Under the pieces are notes generated by a model, which saw nothing but the letters and a program-made list of their open reading frames with translations, had not been told where the DNA came from and did not search any database. From Candidatus Saccharimonadota bacterium (GTDB lineage: Bacteria > Patescibacteriota > Saccharimonadia > Saccharimonadales > Saccharimonadaceae): a stretch of DNA of 5,796 bases. Numbering within the stretch: the first letter of the stretch is position 1; every line of letters begins with the position of its first letter. Positions 1 through 5,796 of the stretch are shown piece after piece. The stretch covers positions 1 through 5,796 of the forward strand of contig JAQGGY010000019.1 in the NCBI GenBank assembly GCA_028289095.1. Reading direction: 5' to 3'. Both the position numbers and the translations under genes were made by a program.

Positions 1-94
1 CAGTTAATGCAACCAATACAGATGATATTGTCACCCCTATATAATACGGCCAGAGATTTTTTGCGAACTGAAGTGTTTTAATAATAATATACAT
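1..94 (-). CDS. N-terminal fragment of a membrane protein, possibly an ABC exporter transmembrane domain (runs off left edge)
   Basis: Read on the minus strand from an ATG at 94-92, 31 codons stay open to the window edge. The peptide has a short basic/aromatic start, then LWPYYIGV followed by a hydrophobic stretch (residues 18-31). This 'helix, WP-Y, first membrane helix' pattern is typical of the N-terminus of type-1 ABC exporter permease/ATPase proteins, but 31 residues cannot prove the family. Two starts are possible. The ATG at 94 has AGAGGA directly abutting it (too close for a normal Shine-Dalgarno) and lies 7 nt after a perfect TATAAT, which would suit a leaderless mRNA. An in-frame ATG at 136-134 is preceded by AAAGG at 8 nt and adds 14 residues (MNASIYPC...). 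I chose 94 because the protein length before the WP motif fits better. The gene is divergent from the four-TM protein gene at 253. Confidence 0.5.
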   Translation of the reverse strand, partial: MYIIIKTLQFAKNLWPYYIGVTISSVLVALT

Positions 95-101
95 TCCTCT
101 A

Positions 102-107
102 ATTATA
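102..107 (-). promoter_or_regulatory. Candidate -10 box TATAAT for the left-edge minus-strand gene
   Basis: The minus strand reads TATAAT here, a perfect -10 hexamer, followed by TAGAGGA and then the ATG at 94. Normal -10 spacing would put the transcription start at about 95 or 94, giving a leaderless or one-base-leader mRNA. No good -35 hexamer is seen 17 bp upstream (GCATCT). If translation really starts at 136, this sequence is coding and the match is chance. Confidence 0.35.
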
Positions 108-147
108 CACGTACATGGGTAGATAGATGCATTCATAACGCTTACCT

Positions 148-176
148 TTGACTTACGCGGCGTAATACCTTATAAC
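148..176 (+). promoter_or_regulatory. Sigma70-type promoter of the four-TM protein gene
   Basis: TTGACT (148-153, 5 of 6 matches to the -35 consensus) and TATAAC (171-176, 5 of 6 matches to the -10) are separated by exactly 17 bp. The expected start is near 183, leaving a leader of about 70 nt before the GTG at 253. The spacer holds a perfect palindrome (153-165), so the promoter looks built for regulation. Confidence 0.6.
153..165. promoter_or_regulatory. 13-bp palindrome TTACGCGGCGTAA, possible operator
   Basis: This is a perfect inverted repeat, TTACGC-G-GCGTAA, between the -35 and -10 of the plus-strand promoter. It also lies at or just past the predicted start of the overlapping minus-strand promoter. 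A protein bound here could control both divergent genes. The sequence is not a site I recognise, and no regulator gene is visible in the window. Confidence 0.4.
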
Positions 177-177
177 A
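169..177 (-). promoter_or_regulatory. Candidate extended -10 (TGTTATAAG) for the left-edge minus-strand gene
   Basis: The minus strand reads TG-T-TATAAG, an extended -10 with 5 of 6 matches in the hexamer. It predicts a start near 162, a leader of about 26 nt, then AAAGG (149-145) and the alternative ATG at 136. There is no clear -35; TTGCAA lies too far upstream, about 21 bp from the hexamer. The core TTATAA is shared with the plus-strand -10, so both promoters would occupy the same DNA. Confidence 0.35.
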
Positions 178-191
178 GCTGATAGATCTTA

Positions 192-213
192 TTCATTGCA
201 ACCGTGCAGTGAA
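192..213 (+). promoter_or_regulatory. Leader hairpin (9-bp stem, 4-nt loop)
   Basis: TTCATTGCA (192-200) pairs with TGCAGTGAA (205-213) around the loop ACCG, all nine pairs formed with one U-G wobble. It starts about 10 nt after the predicted transcription start. No U-tract follows directly, so it is not a simple terminator. It could stabilise the mRNA, act as a second protein site at the DNA level, or take part in alternative folding: 191-197 can also pair with 242-248 beside the ribosome binding site. Confidence 0.35.
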
Positions 214-235
214 AGTGATAGTTCTTTTACCCTTC

Positions 236-242
236 GAAGGAA
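236..242 (+). promoter_or_regulatory. Ribosome binding site of the four-TM protein gene
   Basis: GAAGGAAG (235-242), a good Shine-Dalgarno match, lies 10 nt before the GTG at 253. An in-frame TGA at 244-246 closes the frame just upstream, so the start cannot lie further left. This supports GTG 253 as the start. Confidence 0.6.
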
Positions 243-252
243 GTGAATCAAT

Positions 253-1425
253 GTGAAAAAACTCTTGGATACATACCAAGGCAAGTTTGGAGCCATCAAA
301 AAAGAACGGATAATCGCCTACCTACTGGTGGGAGCGGGTTTTCTGAGCATCGTGGCTACAATTTGGTGGGGACTAAGTGTCGCATCAGACATATGGCGCC
401 CTATCATGATTCTTGTACTTGCAGCAATGACGATTACTTGCGTTGTGCTGTGGGTGCGAGGTCGACGAAACGTAATCGGAAAAATGCCGAAGGGTTTCGC
501 CATTCCCAAAATCCAGCACGAAGCACCTACCACAAAGCGTCCGAACACGGCGCCTATACCGATAGTTGCCGAACGAGCACATGTAAATGATGTGCGAAAC
601 GTGCCCCAACCTACGCGCACCGAGGAACAGCCTTTCGAGTTACCGTCCGTCGAACTCAGTGCCCATGCTCGAAAGCGAATCCGCGAAGAAGACAACCTAA
701 ACGTTACCCATGGGACATTTGAATTACACAAGTCGGCGAAATCGCTCTTTTTGCAATATCCCAAAAGGATACCATTTCTAAAAAAAGAAGTCCAAAGAAA
801 AGATCGTAAAACGGGCAAAATGGTTGACGTGAAAATCATGAAACGCCCACCACCAAGTACGATCTACAGAGAACTGCTGCTTATAATCGTTTCACTCGTC
901 ATACTGCTTCTACCTGTACTATTAGGTATTGTAACGCTACTAGATTGGGCGCCAAAATGGACTACTGAATTAGCTGTGGCATTCAAAAGTTCGCAGACCG
1001 CCCCACTAATAGTCCTTGTAGCTGGCTGTATTTTTATGTTGTATGCCCTTGGCAAGTTCTACAAAAAAATAGCGTACTGGCATTATTGGCGGGCAGTCTT
1101 GTTGCCACCCGGGCCGCAAACTAGCAGAAACGGCTTTCTGGTTATTGTTGATTCGCCCCCGTTCCTCGGGGGTAGTGCGCCACTGATTGATCTAAAACGA
1201 GTCAATAGATGCTACATTGCAACTGGCGAGTCTGATCGCGACGAGAAAGGCTTCGGTGGCCTTGTGATGAAAATACTTTTTATACGCTGGATGATTATCG
1301 ATATTCCTGGCGATAAAGATACAGACGTCAACTTGATGGGGCCGTTCAAGCTTCGTGATGCCGCCCCGGCAAAGAGAATCGTCACTATGCTCAGCGCCTC
1401 CGCTAACAATCGAGACAACGAGTAA
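253..1425 (+). CDS. Uncharacterised four-TM membrane protein with possible C-terminal bacterial PH-like domain
   Basis: I do not recognise a named family. The 390-residue protein starts with GTG, supported by a Shine-Dalgarno and an in-frame stop just upstream. Two hydrophobic segments near residues 20-42 and 48-68 form an N-terminal hairpin, with a positive flank (RGRR, 69-72) suggesting a cytoplasmic loop. Residues 75-205 form a polar, proline- and charge-rich linker containing the basic stretches KRIPFLKKEVQRKDRK and MKRPPPS. A second pair of membrane segments follows at 206-230 and 250-268, then a soluble domain of about 115 residues (275-385). Its pattern (a tryptophan-rich entry YWHYWR, PLIDLKRVNRC, WMIIDIPG, then a final helix LRDAAPAKRIVTML) resembles bacterial PH domains that follow a membrane hairpin. 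That fold call is an inference. There is no signal peptide cleavage motif, catalytic motif or nucleotide-binding loop. The gene stands alone in its transcript, with its own promoter and terminator, divergent from the left-edge gene. Confidence 0.8.
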   Translation: MKKLLDTYQGKFGAIKKERIIAYLLVGAGFLSIVATIWWGLSVASDIWRPIMILVLAAMTITCVVLWVRGRRNVIGKMPKGFAIPKIQHEAPTTKRPNTAPIPIVAERAHVNDVRNVPQPTRTEEQPFELPSVELSAHARKRIREEDNLNVTHGTFELHKSAKSLFLQYPKRIPFLKKEVQRKDRKTGKMVDVKIMKRPPPSTIYRELLLIIVSLVILLLPVLLGIVTLLDWAPKWTTELAVAFKSSQTAPLIVLVAGCIFMLYALGKFYKKIAYWHYWRAVLLPPGPQTSRNGFLVIVDSPPFLGGSAPLIDLKRVNRCYIATGESDRDEKGFGGLVMKILFIRWMIIDIPGDKDTDVNLMGPFKLRDAAPAKRIVTMLSASANNRDNE

Positions 1426-1443
1426 CATTACCTTGAAGGGTAT

Positions 1444-1483
1444 ACCCGGCTACTTTGTGCTGAAACGCACGAAGTAGCCGGGT
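1444..1483 (+). terminator. Rho-independent terminator between convergent genes
   Basis: A 17-bp stem pairs 1444-1460 with 1467-1483 with no mismatch and one U-G wobble, closing a 6-nt loop (TGAAAC). The core is GC-rich (CCCGGCTACTT / AAGTAGCCGGG). CTTTT follows directly (1484-1488), so it ends the plus-strand gene that stops 18 nt upstream. On the minus strand no U-tract follows the stem, but the hairpin begins only 21 nt past the stop of the NDH-2-like gene and may still halt or protect that transcript. Confidence 0.85.
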
Positions 1484-1504
1484 CTTTTCATATCTAAAAA
1501 TATT

Positions 1505-2689
1505 TTATTTATCTTGTTCTGAAACAGGCGCATCATCGTGCCAGATACGATGCGGGCGCCAAATACCCAGCGCCTGTCCAATTGGTAGAATATCCGAATA
1601 GCCAACAAAGTCTGCAGCGCGGCGAATCATCGCAGCAATTATTCCTGTTATAAGTATCTTGCGCCATTCAAAGACCGCCCAAAACTCGCCCACTGGAACG
1701 ACAACTGGCGGCATAACCGCTTTATATTCTTTGACGGGCTGATTGGCAGCAACGCGCTTGATGTGATCAGCGACGTATATAGCATCGTGCAAAGCAGTCT
1801 GCGCCAAGCCGGTAAATGTCGTTGCAGCATTATCACCGATAACATAGACATCGTTATTCGCTTGCATATATGCGTCAACGACAACGCGACCGTTAGGCGC
1901 TAGTGTGAAATGGCCAGTATTTGCTTTGTAGAATGGATGATTGGCAACTCCAGACGTCCAAACAACCGTGTCACTCGTCATCAGTTCACCGCTAACCATA
2001 ATCAAATCTTCAGATGCAGATTCGACCGTCTTGCCCGTTTGTACCTTGACGCCTAATTTTTCTAATCGTCGCTGGACTTTGGCGCTCGCTTTTTCACTCA
2101 TTCGTGGCAAAACACGTGGTGATGCCTCAATTAGCGCAATGTGCATAGTAGAATCAACCGCATTCAAATGCTTGCTCAATTTCTTTAAATATGAACCTAG
2201 TGCAGCGGCCAGCTCCACACCAGTGGGGCCTGCGCCGATAACAATATAGCGCTTATCAACACCGCGACCTTCAACCAAATCACTATAGATATGATCTTTT
2301 AGTTTTTCTATTTCTGCAGCGGATTTAATCCCAAATGTGTATGTTTCTAAACCTTGAATACCAAAATAGGTTGTCACAGTCCCTAGCGCGAGGACGCACT
2401 TTTCAAAGGTATATGATGCGCCCGACTCTCCTTTTAGCGTCTTTGTCATCGGATCGATTGCTTCGATCGTATCCAGTTGAACCGTCACATTTTTCTTACC
2501 AGCAAATATCTTGTCCAATGACACCCATGACTCCAGGTGACTTCGGCCAGTCGCCGCACCATATAGCGCGGGATAGTACTGAAAATCAGGCTTGTCGGTA
2601 ATAAGCGTAATGGAATTATCTGGCTGCTTTGCAAGTTCTAACGCAGTTTTCACGCCGCCGAATCCACCGCCAACAATAGTAATATTCAT
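1505..2689 (-). CDS. ndh: Type II NADH:quinone oxidoreductase-like FAD/NAD flavoprotein (NDH-2)
   Basis: The protein has 394 residues, near the usual NDH-2 length. Two Rossmann folds are clear. The FAD site is GGGFGG (7-12) with acidic D32 at the end of the second strand. The NADH site is GAGPTG (152-157) with E188 at the end of its second strand, which favours NADH over NADPH. The second FAD motif VYVIGD (281-286) is intact, followed by AQTALHDA (296-303), aligning with the quinone-site AQxAxQ motif; the first Q is kept (Q297) but the second is H301. The C-terminus (335-380) holds a hydrophobic/basic stretch (KILITGIIAAMIRRAADFVGY) suited to peripheral membrane binding. Only one cysteine (C98) is present, so sulfide:quinone reductase is unlikely. 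The expected role is NADH oxidation with quinone reduction on the inner membrane face without proton pumping. The start is ATG with AGAGGA 11 nt upstream. The donor and acceptor are inferred; another NAD(P)/FAD oxidoreductase is possible. Confidence 0.82.
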   Translation of the reverse strand: MNITIVGGGFGGVKTALELAKQPDNSITLITDKPDFQYYPALYGAATGRSHLESWVSLDKIFAGKKNVTVQLDTIEAIDPMTKTLKGESGASYTFEKCVLALGTVTTYFGIQGLETYTFGIKSAAEIEKLKDHIYSDLVEGRGVDKRYIVIGAGPTGVELAAALGSYLKKLSKHLNAVDSTMHIALIEASPRVLPRMSEKASAKVQRRLEKLGVKVQTGKTVESASEDLIMVSGELMTSDTVVWTSGVANHPFYKANTGHFTLAPNGRVVVDAYMQANNDVYVIGDNAATTFTGLAQTALHDAIYVADHIKRVAANQPVKEYKAVMPPVVVPVGEFWAVFEWRKILITGIIAAMIRRAADFVGYSDILPIGQALGIWRPHRIWHDDAPVSEQDK

Positions 2690-2737
2690 ATAATAAAAAG
2701 TCCTCTAGATTTATGCTGGTTATCGTTATTTACTCTT

Positions 2738-2746
2738 ATCATACCA
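2738..2746 (-). promoter_or_regulatory. Extended -10 promoter of the NDH-2-like gene
   Basis: The minus strand reads TG-G-TATGAT, an extended -10 with 5 of 6 hexamer matches, in the 84-bp gap after pheT. The predicted start near 2731 leaves about 42 nt of leader, including AGAGGA at 2706-2701. No good -35 lies 17 bp upstream, which extended -10 promoters can tolerate. No terminator hairpin is seen in the gap, so read-through from pheST is also likely. Confidence 0.45.
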
Positions 2747-2773
2747 AATAAACAACGTATCGTATCGCTTATT

Positions 2774-5263
2774 TTAAACAATAGTGGCGTGTAATTGTTC
2801 GATTGCAGCTGCTGTAACTTGATTCATAATCCCCGTCACTTCATCACCAGTTAATGTGCGATCATAAGCCGTCAATTTAATGCGGATTGTCACATTTTTT
2901 GTATCACTGTTTTCCGCTTTATAAATATCAACTGGACTAATTATGGTATCCAAATTACTATCGCGCAGAACAACCTCAGCGCATTCAACAATCTGGCCAT
3001 ACTGAACCGAATCATTTACTTGAAAGCAGACATCGCGTTCGGAACCAGGGTAGCGGCTGAGCGGCTGATAGCTACTGCTTAATTTGACTACTGCCTGATG
3101 CAGCGCCAATGAACCAATTTCAAAACCAGCGGTATGTACGGGTAATTTAAAGCCGCGGCTAACAGATTTTTTATACTCACCAACAATACCAATAAATGTA
3201 TCGGTTTTTTTATCCGTCACCAACGCAGAGCGACGATATTCAAATGGTGTCGTCACTGCATAATTTGGATCAGCATCGATGGGACTATACATCAGATCAA
3301 GACCTAACGACATACCTAGGTAATCAAGTATTTTTTTCGCATCGTAGAATGCGCTGCCCGTGTGTGTTTTTTTACTTGTCACCGTCAAAGCAATCATGTC
3401 TACTTCTGCGGGGACGTTTTCATCGGTCAAGCCATGTTGTTTCGGGTGAGTTTTATTCACTTCGAATACTGCGAAATGGTCATACCCTTGCTTGACGTTA
3501 GGATGTATCAACCCTAGCAGACTTGGCGTCAAGGATTGGCGATAGTACTGTAGATCAGGACTAATACTGTTCGTAATTCGATATGAATTTGCAACATCTT
3601 GTCCAGCTTTTTGCAATACATTTCCATGCACAAAACTGTATGTTAAGACCTCGTTTGCGCCTGCGCGGACCAGGCATTTTCGCACCTGCGCACGAAGAGC
3701 GTCAAACGCGGCAGGATGTACTGCAGTAAAATCGCGAAGTGGCAGTGATGGTTCGATAGAATCAAAGCCATTTAAACGGCCGATTTCTTCGATAATATCT
3801 TCGGCGATATGCATGTCGGCTCGCCAAAATGGTGCGGTCGTTTTAATAGTTAATCCGTCAATAAGTTCCGCCGAAAATTCAACGTTCTGTAACGTTTCAA
3901 CAATATCCGCAGCCATAAATTTGCTACCTAGCGTATTATTGATCGTTTCGATTGATACGACTATTTGCTGTGGATCGTGTTTACCTGGATATGCTTCGGC
4001 GACATGTGTCACTACTTTTGCATTCGCATACTCACCCATCAATCTAGCAGCTTCGGCCAGGACGGGCGCAGTCAGTTCGGCAGGCTGGCCTTTTGTGAAA
4101 CGCGTGATTGCTTCGCTAAAAATACCATGACGCATTTGAGTCGCGCGCAGGTTGTACAAATTAAACGTCGCGCTTTCTAATATAATATTTTTTGTATTTT
4201 CATCGATTAATGTACTTGCTCCACCCATTGCACCCGCAAGTCCGATTGCCGTGTCGCCAGATGCAATAACGATGTCCTCGGGAGTCAGTTCGATTGTACG
4301 ACCATCTAGCAGTTCGAGCGTTTCATTTTCACGACCAGCACGGACATGGATATCCGCTCGACCGCCCCCAATTGCAATCACCTTGTCGTAATCAAATGCG
4401 TGCAGCGGCTGCCCAGTTACCATCATCAAATAATTGGTTACGTCGACGATTGCATTAATTGGACGTACGCCCACACGAGCTAGATAGGATTGAATATGCA
4501 CGGGCGATTGCGCATTCCCATTCACATCACTGAGGACAATCGCCTGGTAGCGATCTGATACAGCAAGATCATCTATTGCCACTGTTGGTGCTTGAATATC
4601 GCCTAAGGCGTCAAAGCTAGGCTGTAGTTGATTTAACCAGTCTGGGGTATGGAAAGGCCGGCCCTGGATTGCTGCAATTTCACGGGCGAATCCAACGATA
4701 CCAAATGTGTCGGGACGGTGAGTAAGAGACTTATTTTCGATATCTAGTAGATAGTCGTTTAATTCATACACTTCAGCAAAATCACTGCCGGGCGCAGCAT
4801 CAGCGTCAATTTCCAAAATGCCTGTGTGATCTTCGAATAGATCTAATTCTTTTGCGCTTGCAAGCATCCCGTTGCTCATAACGCCGCGGAGCTTGCGTGC
4901 ACCTAGAACGAAAGGTTCTGCATCATTAAATGATTCCGGTACAGTGCTGTTCGGCGGCAACCAAGCAACCAACATACCCGCGCGAACATTCGGCGCACCA
5001 CAGACAACTTGCACTAACCCGTTTTCATCACGCTCAACATCACTAGCTTTGCCGCCATCGTCAATCTTTGTGACATTTAAATGATCAGAGCCTTCGAGCT
5101 TGTCACATTCGACAACTTTCGAAACAATAATGCCCTGATATTTTTTACCAAGATCGATTACTTCTTCGATTTCCACTAGCCGCGATCCAATCAGCGTCGC
5201 AAGTTCATCGATTGTGACATCGATGTCTGTGAATTTTTTTAACCAGTTTACAGAAATAATCAT
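2774..5263 (-). CDS. pheT: Phenylalanyl-tRNA synthetase beta subunit
   Basis: Beta subunit of the heterotetrameric enzyme that charges tRNA-Phe; it contributes tRNA binding and editing of mischarged Tyr-tRNA. The protein is 829 residues, slightly longer than the usual 790-800. Domains in order: an EMAP-type OB fold for tRNA (about 40-155; VVCGAPNVRAGMLVAWLPP, KLRGVMSNGML), the B3/B4 editing region (about 225-395; RPINAIVDVTNYLMMVTGQP, LAGAMGG, ILESATF, ITRFTKGQ), B5 (about 428-502; FWRADMHIAEDIIEEIGRLNGF), the catalytic-like core (about 515-720), and a C-terminal FDX-ACB anticodon-binding domain (about 735-828; SRYPGSERDV, TLTGDEV). An insert of about 10-15 residues (69-83) breaks the OB fold before VQVVCGAP; part of the extra length is there. 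The ATG overlaps the pheS stop as ATGA, with AAGGAAG 8 nt upstream, so translation is probably coupled. No frameshift or missing domain is seen. Confidence 0.98.
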   Translation of the reverse strand: MIISVNWLKKFTDIDVTIDELATLIGSRLVEIEEVIDLGKKYQGIIVSKVVECDKLEGSDHLNVTKIDDGGKASDVERDENGLVQVVCGAPNVRAGMLVAWLPPNSTVPESFNDAEPFVLGARKLRGVMSNGMLASAKELDLFEDHTGILEIDADAAPGSDFAEVYELNDYLLDIENKSLTHRPDTFGIVGFAREIAAIQGRPFHTPDWLNQLQPSFDALGDIQAPTVAIDDLAVSDRYQAIVLSDVNGNAQSPVHIQSYLARVGVRPINAIVDVTNYLMMVTGQPLHAFDYDKVIAIGGGRADIHVRAGRENETLELLDGRTIELTPEDIVIASGDTAIGLAGAMGGASTLIDENTKNIILESATFNLYNLRATQMRHGIFSEAITRFTKGQPAELTAPVLAEAARLMGEYANAKVVTHVAEAYPGKHDPQQIVVSIETINNTLGSKFMAADIVETLQNVEFSAELIDGLTIKTTAPFWRADMHIAEDIIEEIGRLNGFDSIEPSLPLRDFTAVHPAAFDALRAQVRKCLVRAGANEVLTYSFVHGNVLQKAGQDVANSYRITNSISPDLQYYRQSLTPSLLGLIHPNVKQGYDHFAVFEVNKTHPKQHGLTDENVPAEVDMIALTVTSKKTHTGSAFYDAKKILDYLGMSLGLDLMYSPIDADPNYAVTTPFEYRRSALVTDKKTDTFIGIVGEYKKSVSRGFKLPVHTAGFEIGSLALHQAVVKLSSSYQPLSRYPGSERDVCFQVNDSVQYGQIVECAEVVLRDSNLDTIISPVDIYKAENSDTKNVTIRIKLTAYDRTLTGDEVTGIMNQVTAAAIEQLHATIV

Positions 5264-5796
5264 GAGTTAAACTTCCTTAAGAATTGTAATTTTCCTGATT
5301 CAAAATGACGCAGATCCTCGATGCCATATTTCAACATAACTAAACGTTCGATGCCGCCGCCCCATGCAAATCCACGGTACTTTTCCGGATCAATGTCGGC
5401 CGCACGAAGCACATTTGGATGGATCATGCCACAACCCAACATCTCTAACCAATCACCTGGTTTGCCACCGAGTGCTGCCGGTTTTTCAATTGCAAATTCT
5501 AGACCCGGTTCGACAAATGGGAAATATGCAGGTTGCGTTTTAATCTTTAATTTCTGGCCATAATACACTTCAAAGAAGCTTCGTAACGTCCCTAGCATTT
5601 GTCCTAGCGTCGCATCGTCACTGACGAATACACCTTCGCATTGGTAGAATGTATGCTCGTGCGTTGCATCGACATCTTCATTACGAAATACACGGCCATA
5701 ACTGACGGCAGCGATTTGCCCACCAGCTTCTAATTTTGCTTTGCCAGCTTTTAAAATACGGTTTTGCATCGTGCTGGTGTGAGCTGGCGGAATAAA
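5260..5796 (-). CDS. pheS: Phenylalanyl-tRNA synthetase alpha subunit, C-terminal part (5' end beyond right edge)
   Basis: The catalytic alpha subunit activates phenylalanine with ATP and transfers it to tRNA-Phe. 178 residues are present; the frame stays open to the edge, and the ATG at 5769-5767 is an internal methionine, not the start, because the nine codons before it continue the family pattern (AHTSTMQNR matches the usual THTSxxQxR). Class II motif 2 is intact (GRVFRNEDVDATHEHTFYQCEG spans 5695-5630 approximately), the phenylalanine pocket segment YFPFVEPGLEF follows, then LEMLGCGMIHPNVL, and motif 3 GFAWGGGIERLVMLKYGI near the end. The C-terminus (HFESGKLQFLRKF) is the normal family ending, so only the N-terminal coiled-coil and motif 1 are missing from view. 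It ends in TGA, overlapping the pheT start by 4 nt. Confidence 0.97.
   Translation of the reverse strand, partial: FIPPAHTSTMQNRILKAGKAKLEAGGQIAAVSYGRVFRNEDVDATHEHTFYQCEGVFVSDDATLGQMLGTLRSFFEVYYGQKLKIKTQPAYFPFVEPGLEFAIEKPAALGGKPGDWLEMLGCGMIHPNVLRAADIDPEKYRGFAWGGGIERLVMLKYGIEDLRHFESGKLQFLRKFNS
5271..5277 (-). promoter_or_regulatory. Ribosome binding site of pheT inside the pheS 3' end
   Basis: The minus strand reads AAGGAAG, 8 nt before the pheT ATG, within the last codons of pheS. With the ATGA stop/start overlap, it supports coupled translation and equal production of the two subunits. Confidence 0.7.

Noticed and set aside
40..45. Perfect TATAAT on the plus strand
   Set aside because: It lies inside the left-edge minus-strand coding sequence, has no good -35 17 bp upstream (TACAGA), and a better promoter exists at 148-176.
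231..240. Palindrome CCTTCGAAGG just before the start of the four-TM gene
   Set aside because: It allows only a 3-bp stem with a 4-nt loop in RNA and includes the Shine-Dalgarno; a short self-complementary match is expected by chance.
243..590. Overlapping 115-codon frame starting at GTG 243 on the plus strand
   Set aside because: It starts almost on the Shine-Dalgarno, runs inside the four-TM gene in another frame, and its peptide has no hydrophobic or domain pattern. The 253 frame has strong membrane segments and is far longer.
1505..2689. Sulfide:quinone oxidoreductase as the identity of the flavoprotein
   Set aside because: SQR needs conserved redox cysteines; this protein has only C98. 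The AQ motif and E188 fit NDH-2 better.
1941..5084. Several 70-105 codon open frames on the plus strand across the ndh, pheT and pheS genes
   Set aside because: They are antisense shadows of well-supported genes, without ribosome binding sites or recognisable protein patterns.
5260..5262. Possible TGA recoding to glycine, as in some CPR lineages
   Set aside because: TGA ends pheS at the normal C-terminus of the family and overlaps the pheT start, and no in-frame TGA is found in the other genes.
1..5796. CRISPR arrays, insertion sequences, tRNA genes, attachment sites
   Set aside because: No regularly spaced direct repeats, transposase-like frames, cloverleaf sequences or flanking duplications were seen on either strand.

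Overview
The window most likely comes from a member of the Candidate Phyla Radiation, with Saccharibacteria (TM7) the best guess. This rests on the look of the PheT protein (insert in its tRNA-binding domain, an 'ENKSLTHRPD' stretch where most bacteria have an 'NRPD' type motif), a small NDH-2-like flavoprotein, and moderate GC with short intergenic gaps. No sequence search was possible, so the taxon is an inference. TGA is used as a stop (pheS ends in TGA) and no gene shows in-frame TGA, so the standard bacterial code applies. This argues against the code-25 CPR groups (Gracilibacteria, Absconditabacteria).

Layout, left to right: (1) positions 1-94, minus strand, the 5' end of a membrane protein leaving the window, whose N-terminus resembles an ABC-exporter transmembrane domain; (2) positions 95-252, a compact divergent control region with a good sigma70-type promoter on the plus strand, a minus-strand extended -10 sharing the same symmetric TTATAA core, a perfect 13-bp palindrome inside the plus-strand promoter spacer, and a leader hairpin; (3) 253-1425, plus strand, an unrecognised 390-residue protein with four predicted membrane segments and a C-terminal domain that may be bacterial-PH-like; (4) 1444-1483, a 17-bp terminator hairpin between convergent genes; (5) 1505-2689, minus strand, a type II NADH:quinone oxidoreductase-like flavoprotein; (6) 2774-5263, minus strand, pheT; (7) 5260-5796, minus strand, the C-terminal part of pheS, cut by the window edge.

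pheS and pheT form a translationally coupled pair (ATGA overlap) encoding the two subunits of phenylalanyl-tRNA synthetase. The NDH-2-like gene lies 84 bp downstream on the same strand. It can be read from the pheST transcript, since no terminator is visible between them, but it also has a plausible extended -10 promoter of its own. It would oxidise NADH at the membrane surface and pass electrons to a quinone. The membrane protein at 253-1425 and the partial gene at the left edge are divergent and may be co-regulated through their shared promoter region. No mobile element, CRISPR array, tRNA, rRNA or obvious novel multi-gene system is visible. The least explained parts are the four-TM protein and the regulatory region in front of it.
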